Of a stretch of DNA of 10,000 nucleotides, positions 1-5,700 are shown one piece after another (the stretch's first letter is position 1; each line of letters begins with the position of its first letter). The DNA is from Nitrospira sp. GTDB taxonomy: Bacteria > Nitrospirota > Nitrospiria > Nitrospirales > Nitrospiraceae. The notes under the pieces are model-generated. The model made no database searches. It saw nothing but the letters and a program-made list of their open reading frames with translations, and was not told the origin of the DNA. The position numbers and the translations under genes were made by a program. The DNA lies in contig JAIWOH010000180.1 in the NCBI GenBank assembly GCA_020216985.1, positions 1 through 10,000 on the forward strand. Direction: 5' to 3'.

Positions 1-1
1 C

Positions 2-358
2 GGCAAGGTCCTGACCGAACTGGGCGACTTCCCCAATACGCTGGGCGCCGCCGAGGGGACGCCGCTCGTCGTCATGATCCGCCCGGACGATATCCATCTG
101 ATTCCCAATCAAGCCGCCGGGGCGCACATTGTAAGCCGGCAATTCAGAGGATCGGAAAACCTGTACGCGGTTCGCCTCGGCTCCGGACAAATTGTACACG
201 GCAGCGAAAGTTCGACCACCATCTACCGGGAGGGCACGGCCGTTGACGTCCGGGTATCGGCGACTCATACGGTGCTGTTTCCAGTATCTCCCTGTTCATC
301 TTCATCTTCCCCTGATCACGCCGCGGCAATTCCGGCTCACCCCGCCCAAGCGGGGTGA
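2..358 (+). CDS. ABC transporter ATP-binding protein, C-terminal TOBE domain (FbpC-like), 5' partial
   Basis: This is the 3' end of a gene that starts before the window; frame 2 is open from the first base to the TGA at 356-358. The nucleotide-binding domain is outside. What remains contains the IRPDDIHLIP motif that opens the regulatory TOBE_2 domain of ferric, spermidine and sulfate-type import ATPases. It is followed by the LYAVRLGSGQ and VDVRVSATHTVLFP strands that usually close it. The RLGSG and HTVLFP pattern resembles Fe(3+) importers of the FbpC group, and the downstream exbB-exbD-tonB and FecA-like receptor genes agree with an iron role. About 23 residues follow the TOBE end; they are Ser/Ala/Pro-rich and partly encoded by the terminator stem, so they look like a non-conserved tail. 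The family is fairly certain. Iron as the substrate is inferred, and another TOBE_2 importer (PotA- or CysA-like) is possible. Confidence 0.8.
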   Translation, partial: GKVLTELGDFPNTLGAAEGTPLVVMIRPDDIHLIPNQAAGAHIVSRQFRGSENLYAVRLGSGQIVHGSESSTTIYREGTAVDVRVSATHTVLFPVSPCSSSSSPDHAAAIPAHPAQAG

Positions 359-364
359 ATTTTT
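337..364 (+). terminator. Intrinsic terminator after the ABC ATPase gene
   Basis: TCACCCCGC (337-345) and GCGGGGTGA (350-358) form a perfect 9-bp stem with a CCAA loop, followed by A and five T. The 3' arm of the stem contains the TGA stop codon of the ATPase gene, so the gene ends within its own terminator. It separates the ABC operon from the exbB-exbD-tonB unit. Confidence 0.85.
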
Positions 365-367
365 CCA

Positions 368-409
368 TTGACAGAGTCGGATACCGGGTGGTATTGAGAA
401 GCATTATCA
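368..409 (+). promoter_or_regulatory. Putative Fur-regulated promoter of exbB-exbD-tonB
   Basis: A perfect -35-like TTGACA lies at 368-373. With an 18-base spacer the -10 position falls on the weak TATTGA (392-397). Overlapping this is TGAGAAGCATTATCA (395-409), which matches the 7-1-7 Fur consensus TGATAAT-N-ATTATCA at 12 of 14 defined positions; flanking AT/AT extends the palindrome to 393-411. A repressor bound here would cover the -10 region, the usual layout of iron-repressed promoters. The operator match is strong by eye and the -10 is weak. Fur and its genomic sites were not examined. Confidence 0.65.
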
Positions 410-449
410 ATAACGTGTCGGGCGCGACGACTCAGCCGCGGGATTCAGG

Positions 450-881
450 ATGGAAGCGTTAAAAGACATCATCGACTACGGCATCATCGGTCTGTTGCTA
501 GCACTCAGCGTGTGGGCTGTAGCCGTGGCCATTGAACGCTGGCAGTTTTACCGACGGATCGATCCCGCTTCGTATCCGAATCAACAGTTGTTCGAGATCG
601 CGTTGACCAAACGGTTGGTCATCATCGGAACCGTGGCCGCCAACGCGCCCTACATCGGACTCCTAGGGACGGTCTTGGGCATCATGTTGACCTTTCATAC
701 CATGGGAACGTCCAAGACGATCGCCGTCAGCTCCATTATGGTGGGATTAAGTCTGGCCCTCAAAGCGACGGCGGTCGGACTTCTTGTCGCGATTCCCTGC
801 GTCGTCCTAAATAACGCTCTCCGACGACGCGTCGCCGAACTGGTGACCGAATACAAAATCCATCATCCCCATGAATCATGA
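450..881 (+). CDS. exbB: ExbB-type TonB energiser (compact form)
   Basis: This 143-residue inner-membrane protein is the proton-channel subunit that, with ExbD, passes proton-motive energy to TonB. Three membrane segments are visible: about 9-31 (ending in IERW), 55-86 and 98-124. The second holds APYIGLLGTVLGI and the third holds ALKATAVGLLVAIP, both hallmarks of the MotA/TolQ/ExbB family. It is much shorter than the roughly 240-residue E. coli ExbB because the large cytoplasmic loop after the first segment is reduced to about 20 residues. This matches the short ExbB type described in epsilonproteobacteria. The ATG at 450 has only a weak upstream purine stretch. The gene overlaps exbD by 11 bases, which suggests translational coupling, and it lies directly behind the Fur-box-like site. 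Confidence 0.92.
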   Translation: MEALKDIIDYGIIGLLLALSVWAVAVAIERWQFYRRIDPASYPNQQLFEIALTKRLVIIGTVAANAPYIGLLGTVLGIMLTFHTMGTSKTIAVSSIMVGLSLALKATAVGLLVAIPCVVLNNALRRRVAELVTEYKIHHPHES

Positions 882-1245
882 ACTGAATCAAATCAACGTC
901 ATTCCCCTGGTCGACGTGATGTTGGTGTTGCTGGTCATCGTGTTGACGACGGCGACCTTTATCACCACGGGCCAGATTCCGGTCGATTTGGCCAAGGCAT
1001 CCGAGGCCGGTGATCGCAAAGACGTCCCCGTCGTCATTACCCTGACGGCGGACGGGCAGCTTTATCTCAATGATGCGGCCGTCCCCCCAAACGGGCTCCG
1101 CACCGTGCTCGCCTCGCAGCCGCGGGAGTCAATCGTGGTCGTCCGCGCCGACAAAGTGACGATGCTGGAGCGATTCGTTCAGGTCGTTGACGAAGTGCGC
1201 AGCCTGGGATTCTCTCAGGTGAGTCTGGAGGTGGTACGGTCATGA
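871..1245 (+). CDS. exbD: ExbD-type TonB energiser
   Basis: This 124-residue bitopic inner-membrane protein partners ExbB and TonB. After a short cytoplasmic start there is one membrane helix (about 11-33, VIPLVDVMLVLLVIVL). It carries Asp15 in the PLVDVMLVLL motif, the counterpart of the proton-binding Asp25 of E. coli ExbD. The rest (about 40-124) is the periplasmic domain, with the typical VITLTADGQLYLND strand pattern and an IVVVRADKVTMLERFVQVVDE stretch split across strand and helix. Length is slightly below the E. coli protein (141). The start ATG sits inside the end of exbB, and the stop overlaps the tonB start (ATGA). TolR and ExbD are related; the TonB neighbour decides for ExbD. Confidence 0.92.
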   Translation: MNHELNQINVIPLVDVMLVLLVIVLTTATFITTGQIPVDLAKASEAGDRKDVPVVITLTADGQLYLNDAAVPPNGLRTVLASQPRESIVVVRADKVTMLERFVQVVDEVRSLGFSQVSLEVVRS

Positions 1246-2120
1246 CCATGCTCGCGGCCGCTTCACAAGACCACGCGCGCATGCAGCAACGGGGTTGGGT
1301 CTGGTCTCTATTCGTCCATGGTATTTTCGGCGCCGGCGCGATGGCGTTCATGTCGGGCTTGTCTCCATCCATGGAAGCGGAACCGTTTCAGTGGAACGTT
1401 GCGATGGTGGAATCGCCGCAAATTTCTCCCTCGTCGGACCTTCTCCCGGAGACCACGTCTCCGCCTCGACCGCCGGAGCCGGTCGCCAGACCGGTTCAAC
1501 GTGAAGTTCTCCACCCCCAAGAAGTCCGAGCGGTTCGGCCTGTTCCCGAGATCATCCCCGTCGATCGGACGCCCTTGCAGACGGCTTCGACGATTCTTGC
1601 GCAGACTGCTCCACCTCAGGAGGAGATTCACGAAGTCATTGAGCCGACGCCAGTGCAAGACACGATCGTTCAAGAAGAGCCGCCGCTGCAGACGGCGTCG
1701 CTCATGACACCGGAACCTCCCCGGCAAGTCGTGACGGAACCTCAACCTGCCGTCGCCTCTCTCTCTCAAGAGACCAAGCCCGTCGAGGCAGTTGTCGCAA
1801 CGGCCCCCTTACAAGCACCCGCTGCGGCCAAGGCCGACTATGCGTGGCTCATGAAAGCGTTGCTGGGGCGGATCAACGAACTGAAGAGCTACCCCCATTT
1901 AGCCCGTATCAACCATTGGGAAGGCAAGGTCGTGCTCCGAGCCATAATCAGAGATGACGGACAGGTCATCATGGTCAACGTGCAAGAAAGTTCGGGGCGG
2001 TCCATTCTCGACAACGACGCGATGGAAACCTTGCGGAAAGCATCGCCCTTGAAACTTGAACAACCCCTGGGCAAGCCGCAGGTGGCCATTCTTATGCCGA
2101 TCAGTTATTCGCTCCGATAG
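1242..2120 (+). CDS. tonB: TonB energy-transducing protein
   Basis: This 292-residue protein spans the periplasm and transmits energy from ExbB/ExbD to outer-membrane receptors. Residues about 19-40 form the single N-terminal membrane anchor. It includes SLFVH (Ser22 to His26), the same SxxxH spacing as Ser16/His20 of E. coli TonB. Residues about 50-195 are a long Pro/Glu/Val-rich spacer, including two copies of PLQTAS. The C-terminal domain (about 215-292) begins near YPHLARINHWEGKVVLRAII, contains DDGQVIMVNVQESSG and DNDAMETLRKASPL, and ends in an aromatic strand; this is the receptor-binding fold. The ATG at 1242 overlaps the exbD stop by four bases (ATGA); a second ATG two codons on is an alternative. 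A hairpin terminator follows the stop. Confidence 0.93.
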   Translation: MTMLAAASQDHARMQQRGWVWSLFVHGIFGAGAMAFMSGLSPSMEAEPFQWNVAMVESPQISPSSDLLPETTSPPRPPEPVARPVQREVLHPQEVRAVRPVPEIIPVDRTPLQTASTILAQTAPPQEEIHEVIEPTPVQDTIVQEEPPLQTASLMTPEPPRQVVTEPQPAVASLSQETKPVEAVVATAPLQAPAAAKADYAWLMKALLGRINELKSYPHLARINHWEGKVVLRAIIRDDGQVIMVNVQESSGRSILDNDAMETLRKASPLKLEQPLGKPQVAILMPISYSLR

Positions 2121-2179
2121 AAGTCCATGAAGATGTTGCCAGTCGCTCAGTTCACTGGTTCCTCTCCGATTCGTCCGGC

Positions 2180-2207
2180 GGCTCCCTTGGGTGGGGGCTT
2201 CTTTTTT
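2180..2207 (+). terminator. Probable intrinsic terminator between tonB and the receptor gene
   Basis: GGCTCCC (2180-2186) can pair with GGGGGCT (2193-2199) in a 7-bp stem with two G-T wobbles and a TTGGGT loop. It is followed by TC and six T (2202-2207). The position, 60 bases after the tonB stop, is right for a terminator. Because only about 48 bases separate it from the receptor start, it may be leaky and set the ratio of TonB components to receptor. Confidence 0.6.
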
Positions 2208-2242
2208 CACTCTAACCCATAGAGGCCGGTGAGCCCACACAG

Positions 2243-2248
2243 AAGGAG
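2243..2248 (+). promoter_or_regulatory. Ribosome-binding site that fixes the receptor start
   Basis: AAGGAG at 2243-2248 is seven bases before the ATG at 2256. This favours 2256 over the in-frame GTG at 2229, which has no comparable site and would make the AAGGAG region encode a run of five arginines. Confidence 0.75.
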
Positions 2249-2255
2249 AAGAAGG

Positions 2256-4631
2256 ATGGTGTTTGGTTTCTTATTGAGAATGAGAATAAGAACTATCTTT
2301 ACATTTGGTCTTTTTGCCGCCGCGTTCGTGCTGCCGGACTCCTCAGCGACGGCCACCGAAAAACCGGCGGTCCAACAGACGACGGTTGATGAGGCATCCG
2401 ACGACCAGTCGATCGAGAATGTCGTGGTGCAAGAGACGGAAGAGCCGGCCTCGGACCAGCGACCGATTCGGGCTCCTCTGACGGAGATCATCGGCACGGC
2501 ACCGTCGGCCTTGGACCACATCCCAGGCTCAGGGAAGGTCGTGAGCAGTGAGAGCATCGCACAGAACCACCGCTTCACCATCAACGAGGCGTTGCGAGAA
2601 GTTCCCGGCGTTCATGTCCGAGACGAGGAAGGTCTTGGTATCCGGCCCAATATCGGCATCCGAGGCTTGGATCCAACGCGCAGTCGGAAAGTGCACATCA
2701 TGGAGGACGGCGTGCCCATCATGCTGATGCCTTACGCCGATCCATCCTCTTACTACTTTCCTCCTATTTTCCGATTCGACCGTATCGAGGTGCTGAAAGG
2801 TAGCGGGCAGCTCCTCTATGGACCTCAGACCATCGGTGGCGTCATCAACCTCATCACACGCATGCCCACCCTTCACCCTGAAGGTCATTTTCAGGTGTGG
2901 GGCGGCAACTTGGATTATCTCAACGTGCATTTTGACTATGGCGGAACGTGGGGTAAAAGCGGCTATCTGGTCGATTACACCCATTCGCAAACCGACACAC
3001 CGCGGTTCACCAACATCCGCGCGAAGATCGATGACTTGACGTTCAAGACCGTCCAGGAATTAAGCGAGCGCACGCAAATCCTCGCCAAGTTCAATTACTA
3101 CCGCGAAAACTCTGGCATCGGCTACCAGGGGTTGACCCAAGCGGAGTGGGCCACCCGCGGCGAAGACCGGCAAACCCCGTTTACCAACGACCACTTCGAT
3201 TTCATGCGGCTCGGCTACCACGTGGCGGTCAACCACATGTTCACCGCCAATTTTACTTCCACCACCAACATCTTCGGTCATTTCATGGAGCGGGACTGGA
3301 GCCGCCAGTCCCAACAAGGAGTGGACATCGCCGGCAGCCCAGTCGGCGGCATCCAAAACGGCAACGGCATTCCGGCAGCCGCGTACGGCGTTGTACCAGC
3401 CAACCAGCGGTTCACCAACGAACGAGAGTACTGGGTGTGGGGAGTCGAGCCCCGGTTCCACCATTCCCATGCCTTTCCGTTCTTCAGCCTCAAGGGTGAA
3501 GCGGACTTCGGTGCCCGGTACATGTACGAACAATCGGACCGGAAACAACTGCTCAATACAGTCTCGGGCACCGGCCTGCCCTCAAGCTGTGTCATCTCGA
3601 CTCCCGGCGCGACGTGTCTGGGTGAAAACAACAAGCGCACCACCAATGCCTATGCCTTCTTCGCACAGGAACGGTTGATATGGGGGCCCTTCACGTTGAC
3701 GCCGGGATTTCGGGTCGAGCACATCAGCTACGATCAAACCAACCGACTGGCGAACAACGGGAACGGCAATTACGGCAAGACGAATTTCACCGAAGTGTTG
3801 CCGGGAGCCGGCATCACGTATTCCCCGTTTCAGAACACGACCTTCTTCTTCGGCGCCCACCGCGGCATGGCGCCGCCCCAGATCTCCGACGCGGTCGCTC
3901 TCGCCACGGCCCAGCCCGTCGATTTGGGCCCGGAGTTGAGCTGGACCTATGAGTTGGGGGTACGAGGAAACCTGGCCCATTGGGCCGCGTACTCCATCAC
4001 TGGCTATCAGATGGATTTCGACAACCAGATCATTACCCAATCGGTAGCCGGAGGAATCGGCGCCACACTGACAAACGCCGGAAAAACCCAGCACCGAGGC
4101 GCCGAAGTGGCGACCCAGATCGATCTTTGGGACGCCGTGACCGGTCGAGACGACAAGCAGGACATTACGTTTGATTTCAACTACACCTGGGTCGCCCAGG
4201 CGAATTTCAGGGGAACGCGCAATAGTTCGCTCGGCGCCTCGGCGCTCTTACCGGGAGAACCAACGACGCTCAGCGTCAGCGGAAACCGCCTGCCCTATAC
4301 GCCGGAGCATTTAATTACGGCGGGCATCGGCTACGCCAACCGGGCATTTTGGCTTGGCCCGTTCAATGCCCGTTTGGAAACGCAATGTGTCAGCGACCAG
4401 TTCGCCGATGATCGAAACACGGTCATCCCGACACCCAGCGGACAGCGCGGTATCGTGAGGGGCTGGTGCATGCTCAACGCCTCGGTCAACCAACACGTGA
4501 AGAAAATCAACACGACCTTTTTCTTCACGGGCAAAAACATGTTGGACCATGATGCCATCGTGGACCGGTCACGCGGCATCTATCCGAGTCTGCCGGCCCT
4601 CTGGCAAGCCGGAGCGAAATGGACGTTCTGA
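2256..4631 (+). CDS. TonB-dependent outer-membrane receptor, FecA-like (ferric chelate uptake)
   Basis: This 791-residue outer-membrane active transporter probably takes up a ferric chelate. Residues about 8-33 are a signal peptide (RMRIRT, hydrophobic FGLFAAAFVL, cleavage near SSATA). A TonB-box-like ENVVVQE lies at 54-60. The plug domain (about 75-200) contains NEALREVPGVHVRDEEG, GIRPNIGIRGLDPTRSRK, MEDGVPI and IEVLKGSGQLLYGPQTIGGV, typical of the FecA/COG4772 group. The remainder is the beta-barrel, ending in the aromatic LWQAGAKWTF expected of a BAM substrate. Two close Cys pairs occur in predicted loops (SSCVISTPGATC and ETQC...GWC). There is no FecA-type signalling extension, and no fecI/fecR lie nearby. 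It sits behind tonB and overlaps a small zinc-ribbon gene. The ligand cannot be read from sequence; ferric citrate is only the family namesake. Confidence 0.9.
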   Translation: MVFGFLLRMRIRTIFTFGLFAAAFVLPDSSATATEKPAVQQTTVDEASDDQSIENVVVQETEEPASDQRPIRAPLTEIIGTAPSALDHIPGSGKVVSSESIAQNHRFTINEALREVPGVHVRDEEGLGIRPNIGIRGLDPTRSRKVHIMEDGVPIMLMPYADPSSYYFPPIFRFDRIEVLKGSGQLLYGPQTIGGVINLITRMPTLHPEGHFQVWGGNLDYLNVHFDYGGTWGKSGYLVDYTHSQTDTPRFTNIRAKIDDLTFKTVQELSERTQILAKFNYYRENSGIGYQGLTQAEWATRGEDRQTPFTNDHFDFMRLGYHVAVNHMFTANFTSTTNIFGHFMERDWSRQSQQGVDIAGSPVGGIQNGNGIPAAAYGVVPANQRFTNEREYWVWGVEPRFHHSHAFPFFSLKGEADFGARYMYEQSDRKQLLNTVSGTGLPSSCVISTPGATCLGENNKRTTNAYAFFAQERLIWGPFTLTPGFRVEHISYDQTNRLANNGNGNYGKTNFTEVLPGAGITYSPFQNTTFFFGAHRGMAPPQISDAVALATAQPVDLGPELSWTYELGVRGNLAHWAAYSITGYQMDFDNQIITQSVAGGIGATLTNAGKTQHRGAEVATQIDLWDAVTGRDDKQDITFDFNYTWVAQANFRGTRNSSLGASALLPGEPTTLSVSGNRLPYTPEHLITAGIGYANRAFWLGPFNARLETQCVSDQFADDRNTVIPTPSGQRGIVRGWCMLNASVNQHVKKINTTFFFTGKNMLDHDAIVDRSRGIYPSLPALWQAGAKWTF
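2276..2293 (+). promoter_or_regulatory. Possible Fur-like hexamer array within the receptor's first codons
   Basis: GAGAAT, GAGAAT and AAGAAC lie end to end at 2276-2293. This resembles the three-hexamer description of Fur sites (NATWAT units, often GAGAAT in other bacteria), but without the inverted third unit. It falls in the signal-peptide codons of the receptor gene, so it could be chance in an AT-richer stretch or an intragenic roadblock site. Confidence 0.25.
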
Positions 4632-4819
4632 TGAAACCCGATACGTTGAGCCCCAAACCGGCGGCGATCTCTGGCTCAGCCTGTGCGCTGGATGACGTTC
4701 GCTGTCTTTGCGGGCAACTCATGGCGCGTCTGGTGGAAAACGGCGTCGAGCTCAAATGTAAACGATGCCGGCGGCTGGTGACGATTCCGTTGTCCCGCAT
4801 CAGAGGCATGCCGAGATGA
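4619..4819 (+). CDS. Small Com-like zinc-ribbon protein
   Basis: This 66-residue protein has four cysteines arranged as a zinc ribbon: C29-x-C31 in VRCLCGQLMARL and C47-x-x-C50 in VELKCKRCRRLV. The pattern RC..CG.L.A...G.VE.KC.RC resembles the phage Mu Com family (regulators that bind nucleic acid; Mu Com activates mom translation). The first knuckle is CxC rather than the usual CxxC, so a zinc site is likely but atypical. Basic residues follow (KCKRCRR, RIRGMPR). The ATG at 4619 has GGAG four bases upstream and overlaps the receptor gene by 13 bases. The ATG at 4631, giving TGATG with the receptor stop and 62 residues, is an equally good start. Either way the protein is likely translated by coupling to the receptor. 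Function here is unknown; a nucleic-acid-binding regulator is an inference. Confidence 0.75.
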   Translation: MDVLMKPDTLSPKPAAISGSACALDDVRCLCGQLMARLVENGVELKCKRCRRLVTIPLSRIRGMPR

Positions 4820-4875
4820 CCGTCGTGAGTTGATTGGTTTCGCTCGCGTTTCAGCGGCCAGAGGTTCTCACCCAG

Positions 4876-4914
4876 AGCCCAGGATCACAACCGTGGTCCT
4901 GGGCTCCGTTTTTT
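4876..4914 (+). terminator. Strong intrinsic terminator after the receptor/Com-like operon
   Basis: AGCCCAGGA (4876-4884) pairs perfectly with TCCTGGGCT (4897-4905). Four more pairs (one wobble) extend the stem inward to 13 bp around an AACC loop. CCG and six T (4909-4914) follow. The T-run directly touches the Shine-Dalgarno of the next gene. Confidence 0.9.
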
Positions 4915-4920
4915 AGGAGG
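4915..4920 (+). promoter_or_regulatory. Ribosome-binding site of the HD-GYP gene
   Basis: A perfect AGGAGG lies six bases before the ATG at 4927. It decides that start against the upstream in-frame GTG at 4834, whose extension would translate through the terminator hairpin. Confidence 0.9.
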
Positions 4921-4926
4921 AATGCC

Positions 4927-5655
4927 ATGCGCAGTGATTTTGTTGCACACGTCGAGCCCGCCGTGTTGAAGATTCAACAATTGCTGGGGAAGATCGACCG
5001 CCTCCGCCTGCCGGCGGCTTCGCGCCGCGACGTCGAAAGCATTCTGGTCCGGCAGGTCAGCAAAGAGCTCGACCGCGCTCTGCCCTGGCAGGCCGGTCAC
5101 GCCGAACGGACCGCCGCCGTCGCCTGCCTGATCGGAGAAGCATGTGAACTTGATGCGACTGCGCTCCATGATCTGAAGCTCGCCGCCCTGCTTCACGACG
5201 TCGGTCTCCTCATGGTGCCGGAGCCGCTCAGACACGGATGCGAACCGCTTGATCCCTCATCGTACGTCGCCCTTCAGCGCCATTCCCGGCTTGGCGCCAA
5301 TTTGCTTGAACCGTTCGCCTTCTTGAGGCACGCGGCGATTCTGATCGCCCATCACCACGAATGGTGGGATGGATGCGGCTATCCTTACGGCGTCCGCGGA
5401 GAGTTCATTCCCCTCGGCGCAAGAATTCTGGCCGTGGCCGACGCCTTTGAAGCGATTCACGTCCCCGGCGTGCAAGACCGCTCCCTTCGCGACCGCATCG
5501 CGCTCAAAATTCTGCGCATTGCGGCGGGAACGCAATTCGACCCTGCAATCGTGGCGATTCTTTGGAAAGCAACGATGGGAGCGGCCTCGCATGCCACTGC
5601 GGCAGACACGTTATCGGAGATTATGGACGCGGCTTTTCACAGGCACCGCCGCTAA
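4927..5655 (+). CDS. Stand-alone HD-GYP-type phosphodiesterase
   Basis: This 242-residue cytoplasmic protein has no signal peptide and no receiver or sensor domain of recognisable type. Residues about 1-50 are a helical N-terminus. The HD-GYP domain follows: H58 (GHAERT), H90-D91 in LLHDVG, H119 in QRHSRLG, H142-H143-H144-E145, then WWDGCGYPYG (GYP at 151-153), IPLGARILAVADAFEAI (D172) and GTQFDPAIV near 198. These are the metal ligands and substrate signature of cyclic-di-GMP phosphodiesterases. The usual lysine of HDxGK is replaced by Leu94, and the serine of DGSGYP by Cys150. Metal binding looks intact, but activity is uncertain and the protein could be a degenerate or altered-specificity member. 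It follows a terminator directly, so it may rely on read-through or an unseen promoter. The di-heme cytochrome gene starts 45 bases on. Confidence 0.85.
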   Translation: MRSDFVAHVEPAVLKIQQLLGKIDRLRLPAASRRDVESILVRQVSKELDRALPWQAGHAERTAAVACLIGEACELDATALHDLKLAALLHDVGLLMVPEPLRHGCEPLDPSSYVALQRHSRLGANLLEPFAFLRHAAILIAHHHEWWDGCGYPYGVRGEFIPLGARILAVADAFEAIHVPGVQDRSLRDRIALKILRIAAGTQFDPAIVAILWKATMGAASHATAADTLSEIMDAAFHRHRR

Positions 5656-5700
5656 ACCGATTTGAGCGATACCCTGTTGAGCCATGGAGGTTTATTCATC

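Noticed and set aside
1308..1769. Minus-strand frame of 153 codons inside tonB
   Set aside because: It is extremely Arg-rich and antisense to the Pro/Glu-rich spacer of TonB; its composition is explained by the complementary codons.
2229..2255. In-frame GTG at 2229 as the receptor start
   Set aside because: It would turn the AAGGAG ribosome-binding site into five arginine codons and place a basic stretch before an already complete signal peptide; the ATG at 2256 has the proper spacing.
3582..4094. Minus-strand frame of 170 codons within the receptor gene
   Set aside because: No domain or start signal, and it lies wholly opposite a confident coding region; other minus frames at 2529-2990 and 3060-3548 are rejected for the same reason.
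4834..4926. In-frame GTG at 4834 as the HD-GYP start
   Set aside because: The extension would run through a strong intrinsic terminator; AGGAGG and ATG at 4927 give a clearly better start.
5662..5700. TTG at 5662 as the cytochrome start
   Set aside because: It has no ribosome-binding site and would put 13 residues before a normal signal peptide that begins at 5701.
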